From an uncultured Lachnospiraceae bacterium (GTDB lineage Bacteria > Bacillota_A > Clostridia > Lachnospirales > Lachnospiraceae), in assembly GCA_902766415.1 (NCBI GenBank), contig CACXDR010000089.1:1-6431 (forward strand): DNA of 6,431 nucleotides, given 5' to 3'. The translations under genes and the position numbers were made by a program. The notes under the pieces are model-generated. The model was not told the DNA's origin. It saw nothing but the letters and a program-made list of their open reading frames with translations, and did not search any database. This document shows positions 1 to 6,066 of the stretch, piece after piece; position 1 is the stretch's first letter, and each line of letters begins with the position of its first letter.

Positions 1-141
1 GAACAGGAGGAACATGAGAAGGGACGTGTGCTCCGGCCCGCCGGCGACGCCTACGACGAGCGTCGCGAAAAAGAGCAGGAGGAGCGCGATGGCTGCGGCG
101 AGCGCCGCTTTGCGCTGAAGCGGGGTATAGGTCTTCTTCAT
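1..141 (-). CDS. Small membrane protein of unknown function (N-terminal 47 residues, cut by window start)
   Basis: The reading frame begins with ATG at 141-139 and runs leftward without a stop to the window edge, so only the first 47 residues are visible. The N-terminus is short and basic (MKKTYTPLQRK), followed by a strongly hydrophobic stretch at about residues 12-33 rich in Ala, Leu and Phe. After a short GGPEHTS turn, a second hydrophobic stretch starts at about residue 40. This suggests a small integral membrane protein with at least two helices. A strong Shine-Dalgarno sequence (GGAGGAGG, 146-153) lies 4 nt before the ATG, inside the last codons of the ABC-F gene. The stop codon of that gene overlaps this start (ATGA), so the two are probably co-transcribed and translationally coupled. 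No known family is recognised and no function is assigned. The frame and start are well supported; the protein's full length is unknown. Confidence 0.75.
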   Translation of the reverse strand, partial: MKKTYTPLQRKAALAAAIALLLLFFATLVVGVAGGPEHTSLLMFLLF

Positions 142-2090
142 ACGTCCTCCTCCGAGGCGAGAGTCTCCCACTCCTCGTAAAGCGTCTCAAGCTCCGCGTC
201 GTCCGCGTCCTTTTCCTTCTGGAGCTTCTGGAGCCCTGCGACGTCCCGCTGGTTCGCGGGATCGTTGAATGCTTCTTCGATCCGTTTCAGGTCCTCCTCC
301 AGCACGTGGATCCGCTCCTCGCACTTTGCGAGCGCCTGCTTCCGCTTTTTCTCGGCGGCTTTCTTTTCCTTCTGGAGCTTCCAGTCCTCGCGGCCGCCCT
401 GCTGGGAAGCAGCAGGAGAGGAAGCGCCGGCTCCCGCGGTCCCGGCCTCCGGGATGGCGGCTCCCAGGCCGGCAGCGTTTTCCACGTCGTGCTTCTTCTC
501 AAGATAGTAGTCGTAGTTCCCGATGTAATTAAGAAGCTTTCCCTCCGTGAGGTCCAGGATCCTGGTCGCTGTGCGGTTGATAAAGTAGCGGTCGTGCGAA
601 ACGTAGAGCACGGTACCCGGGAATGCGCGGATGGCGCGCTCCAGGACCTCCTTCGACACCATGTCGAGATGGTTCGTCGGCTCGTCGAGGATCAGGAAGT
701 TTGCCTCGGACAGCATGAGCTTCGCGAGCGAAAGGCGCCCGCGCTCGCCGCCGGAGAGATCCGCCACGCGTTTAAAGGCATCGTCCCCCGTGAAAAGGAA
801 GGCTGCCAGCATGCTGCGGACGTCAGTGTTGTTCATGTCGGGCCATGTGTCCTGGAGCTCCTCGAAGAGCGTCTTTTCGGGGTGCAGGACCTGGTGCTCC
901 TGGTCGTAGTAGGCGATGCAGACCCGCGCGCCGAGGGTCACGGACCCGTCGTCCGGCGCGGTGATACCGTTGATGATCTTAAGGATGGTGGTCTTGCCCG
1001 TTCCGTTGTCGCCCATGATCGCGGCGTGCTCGCCGCGCTTCAGGGTGAAGGACAGGTCACGGAACAGCTCGCGGCTACCGTAGGTTTTGGAGATGTTTTC
1101 GACCTCGAGGACGTCCGTTCCGCTTTCCTCCGCCATGGAGAAGGAGAGGTCCATATCCGCCTTTGTCTCCTCGGGGCGGGAGAGGCGCGTGAGCTTTTCC
1201 AGCATCTTTTCGCGGCTCTCGGCGCGCTTGATGGACTTTTCGCGGTTGAAGGACTTAAGCTTTTTTATGACCTCCTCCTGCCGCGCGATCTCCTGCTGCT
1301 GGTTCATGTACGCGCGGAGCTGCGCCTCCCTGACCGCCGCCTTTTTCTCCGCGTACTGCGTGTAGTTGCCGGTGTAGACGGAGACGGTCCCGTTCTCGAT
1401 GTCGATGACCTTCGAGACGATCCTGTCAAGAAAATAGCGGTCGTGGGAGACGATGATCACGGCGCCCGGGTAGGACGCGAGATAGGACTCGAGCCACTCG
1501 ATGCTGGAAAGGTCCAGATGGTTCGTGGGCTCGTCGAGCATGATGATGTCCGGCCGGTCGAGCAGGAGCTTTCCTAAAAAGACACGCGTCTTCTGGCCTC
1601 CGGAGAGGTCGTGCAGGCGCTTTTCCGCTTCCTCGCCGGTGAAGCCTAAGCCGTTCAGGATCCCGTTCACGCGGCTCCTGGCGGCGTAGCCGTCCTGAAG
1701 CTCAAAGGTGTGGAGCAGGCGGTCGTACTCCCGGTAGAGGTCCTCCAGCGCCTCGCCGGAGCTGTGCTTCATCTCTTCCCGCAGCACATTCAGGCGCTCC
1801 TCCATGTCAAGAAGGGGCTGTATGACCTGGGTCAGCTCCTCCCGGACGGTGAGCGCCGAGTCGAGGTTGTTGTTCTGCTTTAAATATCCGAGGCGGTAAT
1901 CCTTTTTCACGGAGACGGTGCCGCCGTCCGCCGGAAGCTCGCCGGAGATCAGGTTTAACAGTGTGGTCTTGCCTGTGCCGTTCAGCCCGACGATCGCCGC
2001 CTTCTCGTGTTCGTTTAAAAAGAACGATGCGTCCCTTATGACGACATCGCCCGCAAATGCTTTTGAAATGTGTGAAACGTTCAGTATCAT
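138..2090 (-). CDS. ABC-F family ATP-binding protein, YdiF-like ribosome-associated ATPase
   Basis: This 650-residue protein has two ABC ATPase domains in one chain and no membrane segment, the hallmark of ABC-F proteins, which act in the cytoplasm at the ribosomal E site rather than in transport. Domain 1: Walker A GLNGTGKT (35-42), signature LSGGQ (162-166), Walker B ending in DEP with catalytic Glu187, and switch His216. Domain 2: Walker A GDNGTGKT (360-367), signature LSGGE (445-449), catalytic Glu470, and switch His499. Between them, about 245-320 is a charged helical linker, the element that reaches toward the P-site tRNA in this family. An Ala/Gly/Ser-rich stretch (539-565) leads to a C-terminal coiled coil (about 567-645). 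Size and architecture match B. subtilis YdiF, whose gene also lies near rex; Uup-like or YheS-like naming is possible. The ATG at 2090 follows AAGGAGAA (2096-2103) by 5 nt. The stop overlaps the next gene's start. A resistance-type ABC-F is less likely given the context. Confidence 0.93.
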   Translation of the reverse strand: MILNVSHISKAFAGDVVIRDASFFLNEHEKAAIVGLNGTGKTTLLNLISGELPADGGTVSVKKDYRLGYLKQNNNLDSALTVREELTQVIQPLLDMEERLNVLREEMKHSSGEALEDLYREYDRLLHTFELQDGYAARSRVNGILNGLGFTGEEAEKRLHDLSGGQKTRVFLGKLLLDRPDIIMLDEPTNHLDLSSIEWLESYLASYPGAVIIVSHDRYFLDRIVSKVIDIENGTVSVYTGNYTQYAEKKAAVREAQLRAYMNQQQEIARQEEVIKKLKSFNREKSIKRAESREKMLEKLTRLSRPEETKADMDLSFSMAEESGTDVLEVENISKTYGSRELFRDLSFTLKRGEHAAIMGDNGTGKTTILKIINGITAPDDGSVTLGARVCIAYYDQEHQVLHPEKTLFEELQDTWPDMNNTDVRSMLAAFLFTGDDAFKRVADLSGGERGRLSLAKLMLSEANFLILDEPTNHLDMVSKEVLERAIRAFPGTVLYVSHDRYFINRTATRILDLTEGKLLNYIGNYDYYLEKKHDVENAAGLGAAIPEAGTAGAGASSPAASQQGGREDWKLQKEKKAAEKKRKQALAKCEERIHVLEEDLKRIEEAFNDPANQRDVAGLQKLQKEKDADDAELETLYEEWETLASEEDV

Positions 2091-2095
2091 CCGGG

Positions 2096-2143
2096 TTCTC
2101 CTTGTACAGTGGTAAGTATAACTGAACGCAGGATAATTGACAA
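2096..2143 (-). promoter_or_regulatory. Sigma-A promoter and ribosome binding site of the ABC-F gene
   Basis: Read on the minus strand, TTGTCA (2143-2138) and TATACT (2120-2115) are separated by exactly 17 bp. Each matches the sigma-A consensus at five of six positions. Transcription should begin near 2108, giving a short leader of about 18 nt that carries the Shine-Dalgarno AAGGAGAA (2096-2103). The -35 box lies inside one copy of a 12-bp repeat (2135-2146) and directly abuts the T-tract of the terminator of the upstream gene, so terminator and promoter are packed without spacer. Confidence 0.8.
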
Positions 2144-2146
2144 GAA
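2135..2146. repeat. Left copy of 12-bp direct repeat AATTGACAAGAA
   Basis: This is identical, in the same orientation, to 5276-5287. The two copies bracket the lower-GC cassette with the 978-residue gene. This copy contains the -35 box of the ABC-F promoter on the minus strand. It may be a target-site duplication or a recombination footprint; convergence of two promoter sequences is the alternative. Confidence 0.6.
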
Positions 2147-2212
2147 AAGGGCTGCCGCGCCAAGGGAAAATGCAGACAATGTTCCCCTGAAAAAGCCTTG
2201 GCGCGGCAGCCC
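2141..2212 (-). terminator. Intrinsic terminator of the 978-residue protein gene
   Basis: A perfect 17-bp inverted repeat (GGGCTGCCGCGCCAAGG at 2149-2165; its complement at 2196-2212) encloses a 30-nt loop. On the minus strand the stem is followed by TTTTCTTGTC (2148-2139), a moderately U-rich tail. The stem starts 18 nt after the stop codon of the long minus-strand gene, the right place to end its transcript and insulate the ABC-F promoter. The plus-strand side (2213-2240) is also T-rich, so bidirectional function is possible, but no plus-strand gene reads into it. Confidence 0.85.
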
Positions 2213-2230
2213 CTGTATTATGTTATTATT

Positions 2231-5167
2231 TTATTTCTTTTTCCCGCGCTTTTCCGGTGCGGGCTGCACTTTTTCGTAGCCAGGACCGTTTTCTGATTTT
2301 TTATAGGTCCGGTCCAGACGTCCGAATTCTTCCCTCATCAGACTTTCGAGAGAAAGATACTCCCGTTTCTGACGGTCTTTGGTCCGGTCGGCGCTGACGT
2401 GAAGATTCTTTGCTGCCTGCGCCAGCCCGGTGGCTTCCTCCGGCGCGGTGAGATAGAGGGCAGCGTAGGCGTTATTATAGCGGATATTGCCTGTTTCAGA
2501 GCTCCGTTTTCCGACTCCCTTTTCGAGCAGGTAGGCTTCCGCGGCGCTGCCGGCATTACGCATCAGCTGCGCCATGTGAAATATCACTGCAGTGCTGCCC
2601 GGGTTCTGTTTCACTGTTTCAGCGTAGTCGTAAACCGCCTGCAGAGAATCCCTGTAATTCCGGAATTCCTGATGGTCAAAGAGGCGGGATCTGGCCTCAT
2701 TGGCCTCCATGAAGAGCTTGCAGAAACGGTCCACATTTTCAGGAGAGACAAGACGCAGTTCATCCTCACCGAAATAATGATTCTTTATGGGGTCTACGTT
2801 TTCCGCCTTCATAGATCTGCGCTCATCAGCTTCGCGGAATGAGTTCCCGCAATAGGTCTTCATCTGCGGGGAAAGAGAATTGTAGATCTCCAGGAAGCGG
2901 CCTGTTTTGCCGTTCGGATTCTCCTCGGTGGGGGGGTCAATGGCGGTAAGGAAATAATTACGGTTGCCGATATTAACCGTATTCCCATTTTGCTGTTCCA
3001 CGGCTTGCTTCAGTTCCGCTGCGATATCAGCCATCGCACGCACTTTCGGCAGATCTTCCTCAGTCAGGGGAATATCCTTCCTCGAAGCCGGATCGAGCCA
3101 GTTCCGGGTCAAGTCACAGAGGCGCTGGACCGCTTCCCTGGCCTGGTTTTCTTCCCGGCAGAGTGTTCCGATGGCTTTCACGCGGCGGCGGAAAAACTCG
3201 TCGTAGTCGGGAGGCCCGGCGAAGATCTTGAGTTCTCCGACATCATGATCCATCTGGACTTTTATCGCGGCGGCAATGTCCGGGTCCCCATGGGTCAGTT
3301 GATGCTTCTGAATAAATTTGAAGCTGTCGGTGAGATTGCGCGTGGTTTCCCCGATCTCCTGTATCGACTCCGCGTTTTTCAGACCTGCCCGGGCATCTTT
3401 AATATACTCCCAGTAGGGATACAGCGGGTTGTTCGAGGCGTTGTCGGGAGCCACAAGCTCCGCGATCTTCTTCTTGTCGGTCAGGAGCTTTCCGTTTATT
3501 ACAAAATGCCGGGTCTCGATCATCTTTTCGGAAGTTCTTCGGACGATCTCCTCCAAAATATCCAGGTAGTGTCCGGCAGCGGAGCGAAGGACGGAAACCT
3601 TATCTTTATCCCCTATATCAGGGTTTGCGAGATCCGGGAAGCGGTTGGCCAGGCGGGGGTAGTAAAAACTGAAATCCTTTTTGAACAGATGTTCGTCCCT
3701 GAAAACGCTGTCGTAAACGCCCCCTTCGATGCTTTGCTCGTGTTTTTGCCCATAATATTTCTTGTCAAGGTAGAGCAGATTAGCCATGGTATGATCCTGA
3801 CGGTCGGAGCTGACCCACTGGTCATCCTTTAAAGCCAGCCCGGAGAGGATGCTCCGCTTCTCACGGAGGTAGGAGGTCCGGGGTGCGTTTTCCAGCTGGT
3901 GGCGTTTTTCATAGTGATCTTCAACTGTCTTCGTTATATGACGGAAGGTATTGAAGGCAGATTTGCCTTCCAGATATTTCAGATCCGTGCCCCGGAGCCC
4001 GGTGATCGCATTAATTAAGTCGTCTGTCAGTTCTTTTTTGTGGGCTTTAAACACTTCTCCGGCATTGTCATACAGCTCATTCATGGCGCTGCAGACGCCT
4101 TCCATCAGCTTCTCGGTTCTGGCCGGGTCTTTATTTGTCATGAGGCTTTGAAAAGCGGTACGGAACTGTTCCGCTGATTCCAGGACCTTGTTATAGCGGC
4201 CATCCTTGTTTTCCTTCCGGAGCGTGTCAACAGGTTCATCCAGCTGCCGGACAGCCTGTTTCATCAGGGCATACTGGGGAAGGAGCGCGGGGTCTATTCC
4301 AAGCGAAAGACCTTCTTTATAATCCCGTATCAGGGGGAGGATCGTGTGCCTGAAGCCGCGGTCCCCAAGGATATCCAGTTTCCAGGTATTCTGCTGCAGG
4401 ATCAGGTCTCTTTCTTTCGCGTGAGAAGGAGAATCCGTGTCCCTCAGGAGACGGAGCGTGACTTCTTCGTATTCATCCAGGGTCCTTCTAAGACTTTCCT
4501 TCGCCGTATCACAGGCTTCCTGGTCAGTCGGATCGATCCGCTCCCGGAAATCCCGTATCTTCCTGTGCACATCCAGACCGTACTGAAGCATACGGTTCAA
4601 AGGAAAACGGTAGGTGGCCATTTCCATTAATTCCACCCCGGCTTCGGCGTTCTCGCTGCCGGCGACGGGAGGGTTCAGGTCGGTCATCGTATGGCCGGCG
4701 TAGAGATAGAGGGGGTCGTCACTCCGCTCCTGGGATACATCCCGCCCGTCCATCATATCCTCAAGGGAACCCTGGATATAGTCCAGGAGGGCAGTCGTAT
4801 TCGGGCCTGTGGAGGGCTTCGTTTTCAACTCGGCACAGCGCTTGATGATCGTTTTACAGAGGGCGTCTGCTTTACTGATCTCTGCGTCGTCCTCGATGTA
4901 TATGAGCTTCGACCCTTTTTTGGTCAGGCTGTCAGCGCAGTGAGGCGGCAGTTTCATGAGTCCCTCGTCAAAGACATTATTAATATTGTCGGTGATGAGA
5001 CTGTCAAGCTGACGAAAGAGAGCGGAGAACGAGGTCCCGGCAAAAGTCTTATGTTCGTCATAATAACGCTGTTCCTCTGCGGTGAGGGGTTCATTGGCAA
5101 GGTTGCTTAAAAGTACAAGTGAATGATATACTTTGCTGAGTATCTGGGCAGGGTAAACAGATGGCAT
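2231..5167 (-). CDS. Large soluble protein of unknown function (978 residues)
   Basis: I do not recognise this family. The frame is intact for 978 residues. It could be extended upstream to 5284, but the start at 5167 is preferred: AAAGGAGGA (5177-5185) sits 9 nt before that ATG, a sigma-A promoter lies at 5213-5241, and the extension would run through that promoter and the rex -35 box. There is no signal peptide or convincing membrane segment. The sequence is highly charged, rich in Leu, Glu, Lys, Arg and Asp, and probably mostly helical. Notable stretches are an aromatic-rich segment at about 463-510 (Tyr/Phe clusters such as KKYYGQK and FSFYYPRL), a possible helical-hairpin segment at about 838-920 containing AEAYLLEKG and TGNIRYNNAYAALYL, and a strongly basic tail ending KRGKKK. 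No nucleotide-binding loop, protease or nuclease motif was seen. Sampled 60-nt lines give 30-31 G+C, against 41-42 in the neighbouring core genes, which hints at acquisition. It is transcribed alone, with its own promoter and terminator. Confidence 0.88.
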   Translation of the reverse strand: MPSVYPAQILSKVYHSLVLLSNLANEPLTAEEQRYYDEHKTFAGTSFSALFRQLDSLITDNINNVFDEGLMKLPPHCADSLTKKGSKLIYIEDDAEISKADALCKTIIKRCAELKTKPSTGPNTTALLDYIQGSLEDMMDGRDVSQERSDDPLYLYAGHTMTDLNPPVAGSENAEAGVELMEMATYRFPLNRMLQYGLDVHRKIRDFRERIDPTDQEACDTAKESLRRTLDEYEEVTLRLLRDTDSPSHAKERDLILQQNTWKLDILGDRGFRHTILPLIRDYKEGLSLGIDPALLPQYALMKQAVRQLDEPVDTLRKENKDGRYNKVLESAEQFRTAFQSLMTNKDPARTEKLMEGVCSAMNELYDNAGEVFKAHKKELTDDLINAITGLRGTDLKYLEGKSAFNTFRHITKTVEDHYEKRHQLENAPRTSYLREKRSILSGLALKDDQWVSSDRQDHTMANLLYLDKKYYGQKHEQSIEGGVYDSVFRDEHLFKKDFSFYYPRLANRFPDLANPDIGDKDKVSVLRSAAGHYLDILEEIVRRTSEKMIETRHFVINGKLLTDKKKIAELVAPDNASNNPLYPYWEYIKDARAGLKNAESIQEIGETTRNLTDSFKFIQKHQLTHGDPDIAAAIKVQMDHDVGELKIFAGPPDYDEFFRRRVKAIGTLCREENQAREAVQRLCDLTRNWLDPASRKDIPLTEEDLPKVRAMADIAAELKQAVEQQNGNTVNIGNRNYFLTAIDPPTEENPNGKTGRFLEIYNSLSPQMKTYCGNSFREADERRSMKAENVDPIKNHYFGEDELRLVSPENVDRFCKLFMEANEARSRLFDHQEFRNYRDSLQAVYDYAETVKQNPGSTAVIFHMAQLMRNAGSAAEAYLLEKGVGKRSSETGNIRYNNAYAALYLTAPEEATGLAQAAKNLHVSADRTKDRQKREYLSLESLMREEFGRLDRTYKKSENGPGYEKVQPAPEKRGKKK

Positions 5168-5176
5168 ACTGTGTGA

Positions 5177-5241
5177 TCCTCCTTTGAAACGGTGTTGCAA
5201 ATTACCGATATTATTGTAGCAGTTATTCCTGCGGCTGTCAC
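5177..5241 (-). promoter_or_regulatory. Sigma-A promoter and ribosome binding site of the 978-residue protein gene
   Basis: On the minus strand GTGACA (5241-5236) and TACAAT (5218-5213) are separated by 17 bp, each five of six to consensus. The start point is expected near 5206, giving a leader of about 39 nt with a near-perfect Shine-Dalgarno AAAGGAGGA (5177-5185). Upstream of the -35 box is a short dyad, GTCA-AA-TGAC (5256-5265), which could be a regulator site but is too short to claim. No Rex-like operator was seen here. Confidence 0.75.
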
Positions 5242-5275
5242 CGACCTGGGACCCGGTCAAATGACGTCGGAGAAA

Positions 5276-5287
5276 AATTGACAAGAA
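5276..5287. repeat. Right copy of 12-bp direct repeat AATTGACAAGAA
   Basis: This is identical to 2135-2146 in the same orientation; the match stops at both ends (T/A before, A/G after). This copy contains the consensus -35 box TTGACA of the rex promoter on the plus strand. The copies are 3,141 bp apart, and the interval is almost exactly one transcription unit from promoter to terminator. Confidence 0.6.
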
Positions 5288-5306
5288 GCGGGAAAATCAC
5301 TATACT
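5278..5306 (+). promoter_or_regulatory. Sigma-A promoter of the rex-acpS operon
   Basis: TTGACA (5278-5283, perfect consensus) and TATACT (5301-5306, five of six) are separated by 17 bp. The start point is expected near 5313, leaving a leader of about 80 nt before rex. The promoter is back to back with that of the 978-residue protein gene, with about 36 bp between the two -35 boxes. Confidence 0.85.
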
Positions 5307-5309
5307 TAA

Positions 5310-5327
5310 TTGTAGAATTCTTAACGA
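5310..5327 (+). promoter_or_regulatory. Candidate Rex operator (autoregulatory site)
   Basis: The 18-bp sequence TTGTAGAATTCTTAACGA matches the known clostridial Rex consensus TTGTTAA-N4-TTAACAA at 11 of the 14 specified positions. It begins 4 nt after the -10 box and covers the expected transcription start of rex, so bound Rex would block initiation. Autoregulation of rex is documented in several Gram-positive bacteria; here it is an inference from motif and position. Confidence 0.6.
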
Positions 5328-5330
5328 TTA

Positions 5331-5353
5331 CGGCGCCGTTCCTGATGGCGCCG
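5331..5353 (+). other. GC-rich hairpin in the rex leader
   Basis: CGGCGCC (5331-5337) and GGCGCCG (5347-5353) form a perfect 7-bp stem with a 9-nt loop. It lies in the untranslated leader about 40 nt before the rex start. No T-tract follows, so it is not an intrinsic terminator. It may affect mRNA stability or translation. No known riboswitch class is evident. Confidence 0.45.
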
Positions 5354-5392
5354 CTGATATTAATATGGAAACACGGAGCGGTATACTTGGTA

Positions 5393-6034
5393 ATGAAAAA
5401 AAAGATCTCCAGGGCGGTCATTTCAAGGCTGCCGCGGTATTACAGATATCTTTCGGACCTCATGGATGAGAACGTCGACAGGATCTCCTCAAACGATCTC
5501 GCCAAACGGATGAAGGTGACGGCGTCGCAGATCCGGCAGGATCTTAACAATTTCGGAGGCTTCGGGCAGCAGGGCTACGGCTACAACGTGAGCTACCTGC
5601 AGAGCGAGATCGGGAAGCTTCTGGGGCTTGACAGACAGAAGAATATCGTGATCATCGGCGCCGGGCATCTTGGACAGGCGCTCGCGAACTACCAGAATTT
5701 TGAAAAGCGCGGTTTCAAGGTGCGCGCCCTTTTCGACATCAGCCCCGACCTGGTCGGGAAGAAGGTGCGGGACGCGGAGATCCTCCATCTGGACAGCCTC
5801 GAGGATTACTTCGCGTCGCACGAGGTGGATATCGTGACGCTGACGCTCCCGCGCGACAACGCGGTCGAGGTCGCGAAGCGGCTGTACGGATGCGGCGTGA
5901 AGGCCATCTGGAACTTCGCGCACACGGACCTTTCGGTCCCGGACGGCATCCTTGTTGAAAATATGCATCTTTCCGAGAGCCTCATGCAGCTTTCCTACCG
6001 CATGCTCGCGGAAAGCGCGGACGATGAAGACTGA
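5393..6034 (+). CDS. rex: Redox-sensing transcriptional repressor Rex
   Basis: Rex senses the NADH/NAD+ ratio: with NAD+ or no ligand it binds DNA and represses fermentation and respiration genes; NADH releases it. With the start at 5393 the protein has 213 residues, normal for the family. An N-terminal winged-helix domain (about 1-80) carries the recognition region TASQIRQDLNNFGGFGQQ (43-60), followed by GYGY. A Rossmann domain starts at about 84 with the dinucleotide motif GAGHLG (89-94), then FDISP (114-118) and WNFAHTDL (173-180). The C-terminal helix after VENMHLSESLMQ is the domain-swap helix of the dimer. Start choice is not settled. ATG 5393 fits homologue N-termini, but GGAG (5375-5378) is 14 nt away. 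An in-frame TTG at 5387 has an 8-nt spacing and adds only two residues. ATG 5345 adds 16 residues but lacks a Shine-Dalgarno and falls in the leader hairpin. acpS follows after 32 nt, as an operon. A candidate Rex site overlaps its own promoter. Confidence 0.95.
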   Translation: MKKKISRAVISRLPRYYRYLSDLMDENVDRISSNDLAKRMKVTASQIRQDLNNFGGFGQQGYGYNVSYLQSEIGKLLGLDRQKNIVIIGAGHLGQALANYQNFEKRGFKVRALFDISPDLVGKKVRDAEILHLDSLEDYFASHEVDIVTLTLPRDNAVEVAKRLYGCGVKAIWNFAHTDLSVPDGILVENMHLSESLMQLSYRMLAESADDED

Positions 6035-6066
6035 AGCAGAGGTTCCCTGAAAGGAGCGTGTTTTAA

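Noticed and set aside
306..1577. 423-codon open frame on the plus strand
   Set aside because: It is wholly antisense to the well-supported ABC-F gene, has no ribosome binding site or motif, and its Val/Leu/Arg-rich product is what the complement of a GC-rich gene gives.
2990..3832. 280-codon open frame on the plus strand
   Set aside because: It lies entirely antisense within the 978-residue gene, with no promoter, Shine-Dalgarno or recognisable domain.
5243..5270. Dyads upstream of the 978-residue gene promoter (GACC...GGTC, GTCA-AA-TGAC, CCGAC...GTCGG)
   Set aside because: Each has only 4-5 bp half-sites, short enough to arise by chance; no known operator is matched.
2147..5275. Insertion sequence or transposon ends
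   Set aside because: The segment ends next to the 12-bp repeats show no matching terminal inverted repeats, and no transposase or integrase is encoded, so it is not annotated as a mobile element despite the flanking repeats.
5168..5284. 39-residue N-terminal extension of the long minus-strand gene
   Set aside because: It would run through the gene's own promoter and the rex -35 box; the downstream ATG has a near-perfect Shine-Dalgarno.
5489..5968. 159-codon minus-strand frame opposite rex
   Set aside because: It is a shadow of rex, with no initiation signals and no family features.
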